The position numbers were made by a program, and so were the translations under genes. Below the pieces are notes generated by a model that did not search any database, was not told the origin of the DNA, and was given only the letters and a program-made list of their open reading frames with translations. This document shows, one piece after another, positions 38,395-47,178 of a DNA stretch of 64,000 nt. Source of the DNA: an uncultured Lachnospiraceae bacterium. GTDB lineage: Bacteria > Bacillota > Clostridia > Lachnospirales > Lachnospiraceae. The first letter of the stretch is position 1. Each line of letters opens with the position of its first letter. The stretch covers positions 1 through 64,000 of the forward strand of contig CACZIO010000003.1 in assembly GCA_902781215.1 (NCBI GenBank). The letters are read 5' to 3'.

Positions 38395-39297
38395 ATGAAT
38401 CATGAAAACAGGGACCGGCTTGCGCCGGTCCTGATCCTGACGGCAGGCACGCTCTGGGGCAGCATGGGCCTGTTTGTGCGCCGGCTGGGCAGCGAGGGAG
38501 CCGGACTTTCTTCTGTGGAGATCGTCCAGATGCGGTGCATCGTGGCAGCCGTCCTGCTCTTTTTTTATATGCTGGCGCGTGACAGGGACGCGCTCAGGAT
38601 CCGGCTGTGTGACCTGTGGTGTTTTCTGGGAACGGGCCTGTGCAGCATCATTTTTTTCAACCTGTGTTATTTCAGGACCATCCAGATGACCTCCCTGTCG
38701 ATCGCCGCAGTGCTCCTCTACACGGCCCCCGCCTTTGTCATTGCGCTTTCCGCCCCTCTGTTCGGTGAGCGGATCACCGGACCGAAGGTCATGGCCCTCC
38801 TGCTGACGATCATCGGGTGCGTATGTGTGAGCGGACTTCTGCGCGGATCCGGCGCCCTGACACTCCCCGGCTTTATGATCGGCCTTGGGGCGGGGCTGGG
38901 TTATGCCCTGTATTCCATCTTCAGCCGTTTTGCGCTGGAGCGGGGATATTCGAGTATGACGATCTCCTTTTACACCTTTCTGATTGCGGCGCTCGGGACC
39001 GTTCCCTTTGTATCTGCGGCCAACCTGGGGCGGGCTGTCGCGGGATCCCCTTCGACAGTCGGTTTCATCGCCCTGTTCGGCTTTGTGACCACGGTGATCC
39101 CCTACCTGACCTATACCAGAGGCCTGCAGGGGGTGGAGAACGGCCAGGCTTCGATCCTGGCCTCCGTGGAGCCGGTGGTCGCCACCCTGCTGGGGATCCT
39201 TGTCTTCCATGAGGTCCTCCACGCGGATGAAGCGGCCGGGATGGCCCTGATCCTGGGAGCCATCCTGATCAGCAGCCGCGCTGAGAAAGGAGCGTGA
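38395..39297 (+). CDS. EamA/DMT-family membrane transporter
   Basis: A 300-aa protein with about ten hydrophobic segments in two EamA halves: residues 12-150 start LILTAGTLWGSMGLFVRR, and 155-295 contain GLGYALYSIFSRFAL. The second half has the family segment ASILASVEPVVATLLGIL near 258. Such proteins export small metabolites or amino acids; the substrate cannot be told from sequence. The ribosome site is weak (AAAGGTTAATAA), so the start is less sure. Confidence 0.87.
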   Translation: MNHENRDRLAPVLILTAGTLWGSMGLFVRRLGSEGAGLSSVEIVQMRCIVAAVLLFFYMLARDRDALRIRLCDLWCFLGTGLCSIIFFNLCYFRTIQMTSLSIAAVLLYTAPAFVIALSAPLFGERITGPKVMALLLTIIGCVCVSGLLRGSGALTLPGFMIGLGAGLGYALYSIFSRFALERGYSSMTISFYTFLIAALGTVPFVSAANLGRAVAGSPSTVGFIALFGFVTTVIPYLTYTRGLQGVENGQASILASVEPVVATLLGILVFHEVLHADEAAGMALILGAILISSRAEKGA

Positions 39298-39306
39298 CCC
39301 GGCGGC

Positions 39307-39432
39307 GGGAAACCACCTGGGACCTCCTGGGGGACCTCCTGGGACGGTTCTCTCCGGTACAAAAAGGAAAAACCATCCGGGACGATTCTCCCCTGGAAAC
39401 CACCTGGGTCGGTTTTTCCTGGTACAAAAAGG
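39307..39432 (+). repeat. REP-like units before the MaoC gene
   Basis: Three degraded units of the type ACCACCTGGGACGGTTCTC...CCGGTACAAAAAGG occur in tandem (near 39312, 39358 and 39397). The same unit, intact and folded as a hairpin, closes the MaoC gene at 40759-40823. Confidence 0.75.
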
Positions 39433-39452
39433 AAAGAAGGGAAGAAGTATCA

Positions 39453-40745
39453 ATGGATCTACAGAAATGGAATGAGCGGATCGATGCCTTTCTGGAGGAG
39501 GAGAACCGGCGGATCGGGACAGTCATGCCAGTGCACAGGATCTACTGTCAGGACGACAGCGACCGGTCGGGCGGGGGACTCTACAATGAGACCGTGACGG
39601 ACGATACGATCGGGCGCTTTGCCCGGGCCCTGGGGGATTCCAATCCCCTCTGGTCTGATCCGGCCTATGCAGCGGCGAGTCCGTACGGGGGCCTGATCGC
39701 GCCGCCCCTGCTGGAGTGCTGCATCTGCTCGGTCTTTATCGGCGGCCGTTTTCCCCGTCTGCGGGGAATCTCGGTCTTCGATGCAGGGACCAGATGGGAG
39801 CGGTTCCGGCCCATCCGACCCGGTGACACATTTTCTGCCCGGACCACGTTTGCGGGGGTGGAGGAAGTGACGAAGCCGGGTGCATCCGCCAGGATCCTGG
39901 TCCGGTCCCACCTGATCGACCTGTATAATCAGAGAGACGAACATGTTTCGCGCCTGACAGCCCGGACGGTGATCCGCTGTGCGGCACCGGAGGAGGACCG
40001 ATCAGGTGGTCCGTCCTGCCTGCTGACAGACGGAAAAGGGCCCGCCGGTACAAGCCCTGCGCAAAAAGGCGCCGGAAGTGAGAAAGCGGAAAGCAGCAGG
40101 CCCGGGCAGGCGCAGAAAGCAGAGCAGACGGATCCGGACATGGAACGGCCGCACTACACAGAGGATGACCTGGCCCGGATTGATGAAAACCTGGAAAAGC
40201 AGTTTAAGGGCATCTTCCGGCGAGGATCTGCTGTGCGCTGGTGGGAGGATGTGAAGACAGGAGAGGAGCTGCCGGACCAGATCGTCGGTCCCTACGATGA
40301 ATCAGACGGCAATTCGCTCATGGCGGCCATCGGCGTCGCCAATGCCTTTGCCACAAAATGGGGAACGCTGCATGCAGGCCGGGGCGGAGGAATCATCGAT
40401 CCGCAGACCGGCGCGCGCCGACTGCCCATCGACCGGCACAGCAGCGACGCTGCGGCAAGGGCCCAAGGCCACCCGCGCGCCCTTGTGTACGGGATCCACA
40501 GCCAGGCCCTGCTGGCCAAATCGGTGAGCGACTGGATGGGGGACGCGGGACAGCTCCGTTCACTGGATTGCCGCTGCCGGCGGCCTGTCTACTACGGGGA
40601 CCTGTCGATCCAGCGCGGCCGTGTGACCGGAACCGGAATCGAGGATGGAAAAGGCCTGGTGATCCTGCACATGGAAGGCCTGCGCCAGGACGGGGTGGTT
40701 CACACGGAGGCGGAGGCGGTCGTCGAACTGCCGTCCCGGAAATGA
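39453..40745 (+). CDS. Double MaoC-like (hotdog) dehydratase-family protein
   Basis: A 430-aa protein with two hotdog halves. The N-terminal half (about 40-175) contains YNETVTDDTIGRFARALGDS and PYGGLIAPPLLECC, like the MaoC/FAS1-dehydratase region. The C-terminal half (about 260-428) begins WWEDVKTGEELPD. They are joined by a Ser/Gly/Lys/Glu-rich linker (about 178-230). These folds hydrate or dehydrate acyl-CoA thioesters; the substrate is unknown. ATG 39453 follows GAAGGGAAGAAG, and the open frame upstream is repeat DNA. It is flanked by REP-like units on both sides, so it may have been moved as a unit. Confidence 0.75.
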   Translation: MDLQKWNERIDAFLEEENRRIGTVMPVHRIYCQDDSDRSGGGLYNETVTDDTIGRFARALGDSNPLWSDPAYAAASPYGGLIAPPLLECCICSVFIGGRFPRLRGISVFDAGTRWERFRPIRPGDTFSARTTFAGVEEVTKPGASARILVRSHLIDLYNQRDEHVSRLTARTVIRCAAPEEDRSGGPSCLLTDGKGPAGTSPAQKGAGSEKAESSRPGQAQKAEQTDPDMERPHYTEDDLARIDENLEKQFKGIFRRGSAVRWWEDVKTGEELPDQIVGPYDESDGNSLMAAIGVANAFATKWGTLHAGRGGGIIDPQTGARRLPIDRHSSDAAARAQGHPRALVYGIHSQALLAKSVSDWMGDAGQLRSLDCRCRRPVYYGDLSIQRGRVTGTGIEDGKGLVILHMEGLRQDGVVHTEAEAVVELPSRK

Positions 40746-40758
40746 AAAAACCACCTGG

Positions 40759-40823
40759 AAAACCACCTGGGACGGTTCTCGCCGGTACAAAAAGAACCGA
40801 TGAGAACCGTCCCAGGTGGTTTT
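40759..40823. terminator. 22-bp perfect inverted repeat, bidirectional terminator
   Basis: The left arm at 40759-40780 (AAAACCACCTGGGACGGTTC plus TC) is perfectly complementary to 40802-40823, with a 21-base loop containing CCGGTACAAAAAG. It lies between the convergent MaoC and VWA genes. The arms end in A and T tracts suitable for termination both ways. It also belongs to the REP-like family at 39307. Confidence 0.85.
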
Positions 40824-40829
40824 TGTTAT

Positions 40830-41942
40830 TCACTTTTTCCCCGACAGGAGGAAGCGGAAGCCGCGCTCCAGACCGTCCAGGGTCAGGTCGTACATGTCGA
40901 CCATGCCGGCGATGGCCAGGTGGGACTCGGCCGTGACATCGTCCGGATCGGGCATGGGAATGGGATTGAGCCAGATCAGGTGAGGAAAATGCTGCCGGAG
41001 GAGGCGGAGGGTCTCGATGCCGGTCCGTCCGGGCTTGTGGTCGACGAAATTGTATTCGGTCCCCTCCATCTCATAGGGGTGCATCTCCGCGTCCCCGACG
41101 ATGATGACCCGGTAGCGCTCGTCGCAGTCGTCCATGAGCCGGTCCACCGAGACGCAGTTGTCGTCGGTGATTTCCAGGGTCGGATCTTTGTAGAGCAGGG
41201 AGTAGACCAGGTTGTGGAAATAGTAGGTCCGCAGCTCCTTGAGATGGCGGGAAGCGGTCGCCGCCTGAAAGAGCTCCGAGCAGAGCCGGGCAAAGCTGCT
41301 CATGGAGCCGCCGCTGTCCATCAGGAGGATGACCCGGAGGGTGTTCCTGCGGGGCTTTCTGTATTCAATCTGCAGGAGCCCTCCCTTGCGGCCGGTCTCG
41401 CTGATGGTGCGGTCCAGGTCAAATTCCTGCTCGCTGGTCTCCAGCTGCGTGGACAGGCTGCGCAGGATCCGGAAGGCCATCTGGAACTGTCTCGTGTCCA
41501 GGGTGTTGTCCTTGCGGAAATCCCGGAATTTCCGGCTGCCCGGGGCAAAGATGGAGGTACGCCCGCTGCTGGATCCGGACCCGTGCCCCGGCGCGTTTTT
41601 GCCGGGGCCCGCAGTGCCGGGCATGCTGTCCGCGGCGGCAAAGGCGCCCTCGCGCCGCTCCAGGTCCCGCATTTCCTCGGGGTCGATCCGCTCCAGTGCC
41701 TCCCGGAGCTCTGCCGGCAGGGGCGCGGACATGGAGCGACCGTTAAAGTATTCCGCGAAGGCGGTCTCCAGCAGGTCATATTCCGATTCGTCCCGCATTA
41801 GGACCGCCTTGCACAGCTGGTAGAAGCCGCCCAGAGTGGAGCCGTGCAGGCCTTTCTGCAGGCCCTCCAGAAGGACGATCCACTCGCCGATGGAGATCTT
41901 CAGTCCGCGGCTGCGAAGAAAATAAAAAAAGTCAATAAACAT
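40830..41942 (-). CDS. CoxE-like VWA-domain protein
   Basis: A 370-aa protein with a C-terminal von Willebrand A domain. The metal-site motif is VILLMDSGGSMSSF (about residue 206), a variant of DxSxS. Further family features are YYFHNLVYSLLY and VIIVGDAEMHPYEM. The middle (105-135) is a Gly/Ser-rich linker. Such proteins work with MoxR-type AAA ATPases to insert cofactors or assemble metal enzymes; the MoxR gene lies just upstream on the same strand (42170-42988). The target complex is not visible here. Confidence 0.85.
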   Translation of the reverse strand: MFIDFFYFLRSRGLKISIGEWIVLLEGLQKGLHGSTLGGFYQLCKAVLMRDESEYDLLETAFAEYFNGRSMSAPLPAELREALERIDPEEMRDLERREGAFAAADSMPGTAGPGKNAPGHGSGSSSGRTSIFAPGSRKFRDFRKDNTLDTRQFQMAFRILRSLSTQLETSEQEFDLDRTISETGRKGGLLQIEYRKPRRNTLRVILLMDSGGSMSSFARLCSELFQAATASRHLKELRTYYFHNLVYSLLYKDPTLEITDDNCVSVDRLMDDCDERYRVIIVGDAEMHPYEMEGTEYNFVDHKPGRTGIETLRLLRQHFPHLIWLNPIPMPDPDDVTAESHLAIAGMVDMYDLTLDGLERGFRFLLSGKK

Positions 41943-42010
41943 AATACGAAATAAAATATGAAAGAACTGTCAGGCAGACAGACTGGCAGGACAGCGTTCC
42001 TCTTGAGGCA

Positions 42011-42150
42011 AGAGCAAAAAATACTGTTGATACAGTATTTTTCGCTCTCGGAGCTTTGTGCCGCGAGGCGGCCCAGAGCTCCTGTAATCCTTCACTGTTA
42101 TCAACTCCGCGAAAACGCTTCAGGCTGCCGGTCTGACGAGCGGCATGGCC
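42011..42150 (+). repeat. Composite repeat: palindrome plus family A
   Basis: Starts with AGAGCAAAAAATACTGT and its complement (42011-42048; one mismatch compared with 8744-8781). Next is GGAGCTTTG-TGCCGCGAGGCGGC-CCAGAGCTCC (42050-42082), then TTCACTGTTATCAACTCCGC, and GCTGCCGGTCTGACGAGCGG to 42146. This is the longest copy seen and joins elements found separately at 8744, 38277, 19797 and 15708. It lies between the moxR and VWA genes. Confidence 0.8.
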
Positions 42151-42169
42151 GGCAGGATGCTCTGCGGCT

Positions 42170-42988
42170 TCAGATCCGCAGGGCACTGCGCATGACGGCG
42201 ATATCCTTGTCCTTTTTCAGAAGGACGCCGGCGTAGGGGACCTGCTTTGCGATGACCTCGGGATCCACTCCGTCCGCGGTCAGGGCGCGGAGCCAGTCGA
42301 TCAGCTCGGAGGTGGTGGGCTTTTTGGCCAGGTTGGGCACGCGCCGGATGTTGTAGAAGGTCAGGATCGCCTGCTGGAGCAGCTCTTCCTCCAGGTGGTC
42401 GAAGTGGGTCCGGAGGATCTCCCGCATCTGCATCAGGTCCGGGAATTCAATGTAGTGGAAGATGCAGCGGCGCAGGAAGGCGTCAGGCAGCTCCTTCTCG
42501 GCGTTGGATGTGATGATCACGATCGGGCGGTGCTTTGCCTTGATGGTCTGGCGGGTCTCCTGCACATAGAACTCCATCTGGTCCATCTCCCACAGGAGGT
42601 CGTTGGGGAATTCCAGGTCGGCCTTGTCGATCTCGTCGATGAGCAGGATCACCTGCTCGTCCGACAGGAAGGCCTCCCCGAGCGGGCCGAACTGGATATA
42701 GCGGCCGACATCGCCGACGTTCTCGCCGAACTGCGAATCATAGAGGCGCTGGACGACGTCATAGGTATAGAGGCCGTCCTGGGCCTTTGTGGTGGACTTG
42801 ATATTCCAGATCAGGAGCTTTTTACCCAGCGCGTCCGCGACGGCCTGGGCCAGCATGGTCTTGCCGGTGCCGGGCTCTCCCTTGACCAGGAGAGGCTTCT
42901 CCAGGGTCATGGCGATATTGACGGTCTTCATCAGTTCCTCGGACGCGACATAGGAACTGCTGTTTTCGAGATTGGCTGACTGAAGCAT
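42170..42988 (-). CDS. MoxR-family AAA+ ATPase
   Basis: A 272-aa ATPase. Walker A GEPGTGKTMLAQA lies near residue 40, Walker B VILLIDEIDKAD near 112 and sensor-1 region IVIITSNAEKELPDAFLRRC near 154. The ATG at 42988 has a near-perfect AGGAGGAAA site; the open frame continuing upstream covers the ddh gene on the other strand and is not real. It pairs with the VWA gene downstream. MoxR/VWA pairs act as chaperones for metal-enzyme maturation or stress pathways, with the client unknown here. Confidence 0.92.
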   Translation of the reverse strand: MLQSANLENSSSYVASEELMKTVNIAMTLEKPLLVKGEPGTGKTMLAQAVADALGKKLLIWNIKSTTKAQDGLYTYDVVQRLYDSQFGENVGDVGRYIQFGPLGEAFLSDEQVILLIDEIDKADLEFPNDLLWEMDQMEFYVQETRQTIKAKHRPIVIITSNAEKELPDAFLRRCIFHYIEFPDLMQMREILRTHFDHLEEELLQQAILTFYNIRRVPNLAKKPTTSELIDWLRALTADGVDPEVIAKQVPYAGVLLKKDKDIAVMRSALRI

Positions 42989-43120
42989 ATGTGGTTTCCT
43001 CCTTCTTTTTTGCACGGCGTTCTCCATTGTACCATACCGGCTCCCCGGCATGCCAGCACAAAAAAGCGGCTCATCCCGCGGCGGATCCGCGAATAAATTG
43101 CAGACAATCAAATTTGCACA

Positions 43121-43149
43121 TTGCTTCAGGGCGGCATGCGTGCTATACT
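43121..43149 (+). promoter_or_regulatory. Promoter of ddh
   Basis: TTGCTT (43121-43126), a 17-base spacer, then TATACT (43144-43149). It lies about 95 bases before the ddh start. Confidence 0.65.
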
Positions 43150-43243
43150 GTCTTTTTGTTAAATACTTTAGCGCGTCTATGCGATGCAGTGATAAACACA
43201 AAAGGATGCAGCAACATTCGCAAACATCAGCAAGGAGAAGAAA

Positions 43244-44230
43244 ATGAGCATTAAGATCGGAATCCTCGGATACGGAAACCTGGCCAAGGGCGTTGAAAGC
43301 GCCATCATGCAGAACGATGATCTGGAGCTGGCGGCCGTCTTTACGCGCCGCGATCCCGCTTCTGTCAAGATCCGCACGGCAGGTGTACCTGTTCTTTCCC
43401 AGGACGCGGCGGCGGACATGAAGGACAAGATCGATGTCCTGGTGATCTGCGGCGGCAGCGCGACTGACCTTCCCGTCCAGACCCCCAAATACGCGGAACT
43501 GTTCAATGTTGTGGACAGCTTCGACACACACGCAAATATCCCGACTCATTTCGCCAACGTGGATGCGGCTGCGAAGAAGAGCGGTCATATCGGCCTGATC
43601 TCCTGCGGCTGGGATCCCGGCATGTTCTCCCTGAACCGCCTGTACATGAACTGCATCCTGCCCGAGGGCAAGGACTACACCTTCTGGGGCAAGGGTGTAA
43701 GCCAGGGCCATTCCGACGCGGTCCGCAGGATCGAGGGCGTCCTGGATGCCCGCCAGTACACCATTCCCGTGGAGGCGGCGGTCAACAGCGTCCGTAAGGG
43801 TGAGAACCCCGAACTCACGACCCGTCAGAAGCACACCCGCGAGTGCTTTGTTGTCGCGGAAGAAGGCGCGGATCTCGCCCGCATCGAAAACGAGATCAAG
43901 ACCATGCCCAATTACTTTGACGAGTACGACACCACTGTGCACTTCATCAGCGCCGAGGAAATGGCGCGTGACCACGCGGGCCTGCCCCACGGCGGCAGTG
44001 TCATCCGCAGCGGCGTGACCGGCATCAACAAGGAGCACGGCCACGTCATCGAGTACAGCCTCAAGCTGGATTCCAACCCGGAGTTCACAGGGTCCGTCCT
44101 CGCGGCCTACGCCCGCGCCGTCGCCCGCATGAGCAAAGAGGGACGCACCGGCGCCGTCACCGTCTTCGACGTAGCACCCGCCTATCTCTCCGCCGCAGCG
44201 CCCGAGGACCTGCGCGCCCACCTTCTGTAA
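43244..44230 (+). CDS. ddh: meso-Diaminopimelate D-dehydrogenase
   Basis: NADPH-dependent enzyme linking tetrahydrodipicolinate, ammonia and meso-diaminopimelate in one step. It is 328 aa, the usual size. Family segments are IGILGYGNLAKGVE at residues 5-18, VVDSFDTHANIP near 89, SCGWDPGMFSLNR near 122 and FWGKGVSQGHSDAVRRI near 147. An AAGGAGAAGAAA site precedes ATG 43244. With dapL at 26734, the genome holds two routes to diaminopimelate, one using glutamate and the other free ammonia. Confidence 0.96.
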   Translation: MSIKIGILGYGNLAKGVESAIMQNDDLELAAVFTRRDPASVKIRTAGVPVLSQDAAADMKDKIDVLVICGGSATDLPVQTPKYAELFNVVDSFDTHANIPTHFANVDAAAKKSGHIGLISCGWDPGMFSLNRLYMNCILPEGKDYTFWGKGVSQGHSDAVRRIEGVLDARQYTIPVEAAVNSVRKGENPELTTRQKHTRECFVVAEEGADLARIENEIKTMPNYFDEYDTTVHFISAEEMARDHAGLPHGGSVIRSGVTGINKEHGHVIEYSLKLDSNPEFTGSVLAAYARAVARMSKEGRTGAVTVFDVAPAYLSAAAPEDLRAHLL

Positions 44231-44570
44231 GTTCCGCAAAACGCCGGATGCACATGCGAGGCATGTGATGCCGGCATGTTGGGAAAAGCGGCATCTGGGC
44301 ATGCAGACTCCGCTGAATAATAAGGAAAATGACGCCCCCGGATCACCCCTGTGGTCCGGGGGCCTTTTCTGAGCAGGGCGGCTTTTCAGAGCAGCTGTGT
44401 TTTTTTTCGAACAGATCCGGCTGGCTTTTTTACAAAGCAGATTCCTGTGCAAAAAAAGACGGTTTCATGATACTATAGGCTATGCGCGGGACAAGCTGCG
44501 CGTGCAGACAAAAAGCCGGTGCCCACCGGGGCGCTTCATATATTTTATATGTCGGAAAGAGAGGAATCGC
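44231..44570. other. 340-bp ddh to DUF815-ATPase spacer
   Basis: Holds a hairpin built on CACATGC-GAG-GCATGTG (44243-44275) and the ddh terminator. After these comes AT-rich DNA (44395-44410 and 44535-44550) that probably contains the promoter for the next gene. No further gene is seen. Confidence 0.5.
44334..44368 (+). terminator. Strong intrinsic terminator after ddh
   Basis: GCCCCCGGATCA (44334-44345) pairs perfectly with TGGTCCGGGGGC (44352-44363), followed by CTTTTC. Confidence 0.9.
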
Positions 44571-46007
44571 ATGTACAGACTGACATCTAAACTGATCGTT
44601 TACAGGGAGATCGGAGAGGACAGCATCCTGATGCGGCTGGCGGATGTATGCCGTCAGTTCGACCGCGGAGACTATGACAGAGAGGCGCTGACCGCGCAGG
44701 TTCTGGACCAGATCCATCGTCTGCTGGACCTGGCGACCCGGTACGGGTTCGACCGGAACCTCTGGCACAATTACCTGGCCTTTTTGCTGGCCATGACCGA
44801 GACGCCCTTTACCCTGGTCTCCGAGAAGGTCGGCGCCAACGAGGGCTCCGTCAATCACTTTGTCAAAAGCGACCTCAGACTTTTCCGTCAGCTCTTTGAC
44901 TATGATTTTTCCCCGCTCGAGGAAGCGCTGGGGACCGATGTCTTCTCGGTGATCGAGAATTACCACGCAGTGGGCAAAAAAGAACGCGTATACAACCGGA
45001 ATGTCAGCGAAAAGGTCCAGGCCCTGAGCCGCAGTCTGGAGGAAGCGGCGGACGAGGAGGACATGTACCGCATCGTCACGGACTTCTATCGCACCTATGG
45101 CGTCGGCATGTTCGGCCTCAACAAGGCCTTCCGGATCAGTGAGCGCTGGAGCAGCGGGACAGACCTGTCTGCAGGCAGCGGCGCGGCCGGCATTCCCGGC
45201 GCGGGGGCATCTGCAGGAGCAGGTCCTCTGTCCCCGGCTTCCGCCGGGTCCCGGGGCTATGGAAGCGGAAAGAAAGCAGTGGAAGAGGAGGACTTCCTCA
45301 TCCCGATCACGGCGACCAGCGATGTGGTGCTCGACGATCTGATCGGCTACGAGATCCAGAAGGAGAGACTCATCGCCAACACCGAGGCCTTTGTCAGCGG
45401 GCGCGCCGCCAACAACGTCCTGCTCTACGGCGACGCCGGCACCGGGAAATCCACCAGCATCAAGGCCATCCTCAACCAGTATTATGACCGCGGTCTGAGG
45501 ATGATCGAGGTCTACAAGCATGAATTCCGCTACCTGCAGAGGATCCTGGCGGAGGTCAAAAACCGCAACTACCGCTTCATTATTTATATGGACGACCTCT
45601 CCTTTGAGGATTTTGAGATCGAGTACAAGTATCTGAAGGCGGTCATTGAGGGCGGCCTCGAGACCAAGCCCGAGAACGTCCTGATCTACGCGACCTCCAA
45701 CCGCAGACATCTGATCAAGGAGACCTGGAAGGACCGCGCCGACCGGGATGATGAACTGCACAGGTCCGACACCATGCAGGAGAAGCTGTCCCTGGTGGCC
45801 CGCTTCGGCATCTCCATCGGCTACATGAAGCCCTCCCACAAGGAATACCTGAACATCGTCAGCGAGCTCGCCCGGCGCTATCCCCAGATCACGCTCACGG
45901 AGGAGGAACTCCTGCAGAAGGCCAACCAGTGGGAGCTGCGCAGCGGCGGCGCCTCGGGACGTACCGCACAGCAGTTCATCAACTACCTCGCAGGTGCCTC
46001 GGAATGA
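44571..46007 (+). CDS. DUF815-family AAA ATPase
   Basis: A 478-aa protein. The C-terminal half matches the DUF815 ATP-binding family: [18 protein letters not shown] near residue 258, Walker [17 protein letters not shown] near 284, Walker B-like [18 protein letters not shown] near 338 and [17 protein letters not shown] near 373. The N-terminal half is helical and less conserved. A Gly/Ala/Ser-rich linker (about 198-230) joins them. ATG 44571 has a GAGAGGA site. The biological role of the family is not established. Confidence 0.88.
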   Translation: MYRLTSKLIVYREIGEDSILMRLADVCRQFDRGDYDREALTAQVLDQIHRLLDLATRYGFDRNLWHNYLAFLLAMTETPFTLVSEKVGANEGSVNHFVKSDLRLFRQLFDYDFSPLEEALGTDVFSVIENYHAVGKKERVYNRNVSEKVQALSRSLEEAADEEDMYRIVTDFYRTYGVGMFGLNKAFRISERWSSGTDLSAGSGAAGIPGAGASAGAGPLSPASAGSRGYGSGKKAVEEEDFLIPITATSDVVLDDLIGYEIQKERLIANTEAFVSGRAANNVLLYGDAGTGKSTSIKAILNQYYDRGLRMIEVYKHEFRYLQRILAEVKNRNYRFIIYMDDLSFEDFEIEYKYLKAVIEGGLETKPENVLIYATSNRRHLIKETWKDRADRDDELHRSDTMQEKLSLVARFGISIGYMKPSHKEYLNIVSELARRYPQITLTEEELLQKANQWELRSGGASGRTAQQFINYLAGASE

Positions 46008-46040
46008 ACCGGATTCACTCTGGTGTGCCCCGGAATGACT

Positions 46041-46068
46041 TTGCTTTTTGACATGCGCATGATACAAT
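46041..46068 (+). promoter_or_regulatory. Promoter before the glycosyltransferase gene
   Basis: TTGCTT (46041-46046), a 16-base spacer, TACAAT (46063-46068). Confidence 0.5.
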
Positions 46069-46176
46069 TATCGGTACGGATGTTTTCAACCGGAATAGAC
46101 AAAACGATGTTCAACCCCCTGCGGCATGGCTGTCGGGGGACATTATGATGAAATGATACAGCAAGATGGTGAATAC

Positions 46177-47163
46177 ATGGAAAAGAAACAGCCGGTCCTG
46201 TGGATTGTGATCCCATGTTACAACGAAGAAGCGGTCCTGCCGATCACGGCGCCCATGTTTCTGGAAAAGATCCGGGACCTGGAGGAACAGGCGCTGATCT
46301 CGGACGAAAGCAGGGTGCTGTTTGTAAACGATGGCTCCAGGGACAGGACCTGGGAGATCATCCAGTCGCTTTCGCGGGAAGACCCGCACTTTCTGGGCAT
46401 TGCCCAGAGCCGCAACCGGGGGCATCAGAACGCTGTGCTCGCCGGCCTGATGGAGGCCAAGGAGCACTGCGACATCACGATCTCTATCGACTGTGACGGC
46501 CAGGACGATATCAACGCCATGGACGAGATGGTGCGCCAGTACCTGGACGGATGCGAGCTCGTCTACGGCGTACGTTCCCGCCGGGACACGGACACCTGGT
46601 TCAAGCGGGTGACGGCGGAGAGCTTCTATAAACTGATGAATGATATGGGGACAGAGGTCGTCTACAATCACGCCGATTACCGGCTCGTCTCGGCAAAGGT
46701 CCTTCGCGCATTTGATAACTATCGGGAAGTGAACCTCTTTCTGAGAGGAATGTTCCCGCTGGTCGGTTTCAAGAGTACTTCTGTCTTCTATGAGCGCCAC
46801 GAGCGGATCGCCGGCGAGAGCCACTACCCGCTCTCTAAAATGCTCGGACTCGCTCTTGACGGCATCACCAGCATGAGCACCAGGCCGATCCGGCTGATCA
46901 CGGGCTTCGGCTGTCTGGTAGCCCTCATCAGCTTTGTGGGCGTGATCTGGTCGATCGCCGCCCACTTCATGGGTGTCGCTGTGACAGGCTGGTCCAGTAT
47001 GGTCTGTATTCTGTGTTTTCTGGGAGGTATCCAGCTCCTGGGCATCGGCGTGATCGGTGAATATGTCGGCAAGACCTACATGGAGACCAAGCACCGGCCC
47101 AGATTTATCATCAGTGAAAAGACCTGGCAGGATGAGAACGATCCGGAAATGCGGATCGGTTAG
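46177..47163 (+). CDS. Family 2 membrane glycosyltransferase, GtrB/DPM1-like
   Basis: A 328-aa inverting GT-A enzyme. It starts WIVIPCYNEEAVLP. VNDGSRDRTWEII lies near residue 49, the metal-binding DCDGQDD near 108 and ADYRLVSAKVLRAF near 165. Two C-terminal membrane helices (about 235-258 and 272-294) anchor it. Such enzymes transfer a sugar to undecaprenyl or similar lipid phosphate for wall polymers or flagellar/O-antigen decoration. The acceptor is unknown. Start ATG 46177 is chosen from the family N-terminus; the ribosome site is weak. Confidence 0.9.
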   Translation: MEKKQPVLWIVIPCYNEEAVLPITAPMFLEKIRDLEEQALISDESRVLFVNDGSRDRTWEIIQSLSREDPHFLGIAQSRNRGHQNAVLAGLMEAKEHCDITISIDCDGQDDINAMDEMVRQYLDGCELVYGVRSRRDTDTWFKRVTAESFYKLMNDMGTEVVYNHADYRLVSAKVLRAFDNYREVNLFLRGMFPLVGFKSTSVFYERHERIAGESHYPLSKMLGLALDGITSMSTRPIRLITGFGCLVALISFVGVIWSIAAHFMGVAVTGWSSMVCILCFLGGIQLLGIGVIGEYVGKTYMETKHRPRFIISEKTWQDENDPEMRIG

Positions 47164-47178
47164 GAAAGGAGAAATGCC

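Noticed and set aside
39307..40823. Insertion sequence or transposon around the MaoC gene
   Set aside because: No transposase, no target-site duplication and no matching terminal repeats in inverted arrangement were found; only REP-like units are visible.
42989..44452. Upstream extension of the MoxR frame over ddh
   Set aside because: A strong ribosome site and the family N-terminus place the start at 42988. The extension is antisense to ddh and has no recognisable domain.
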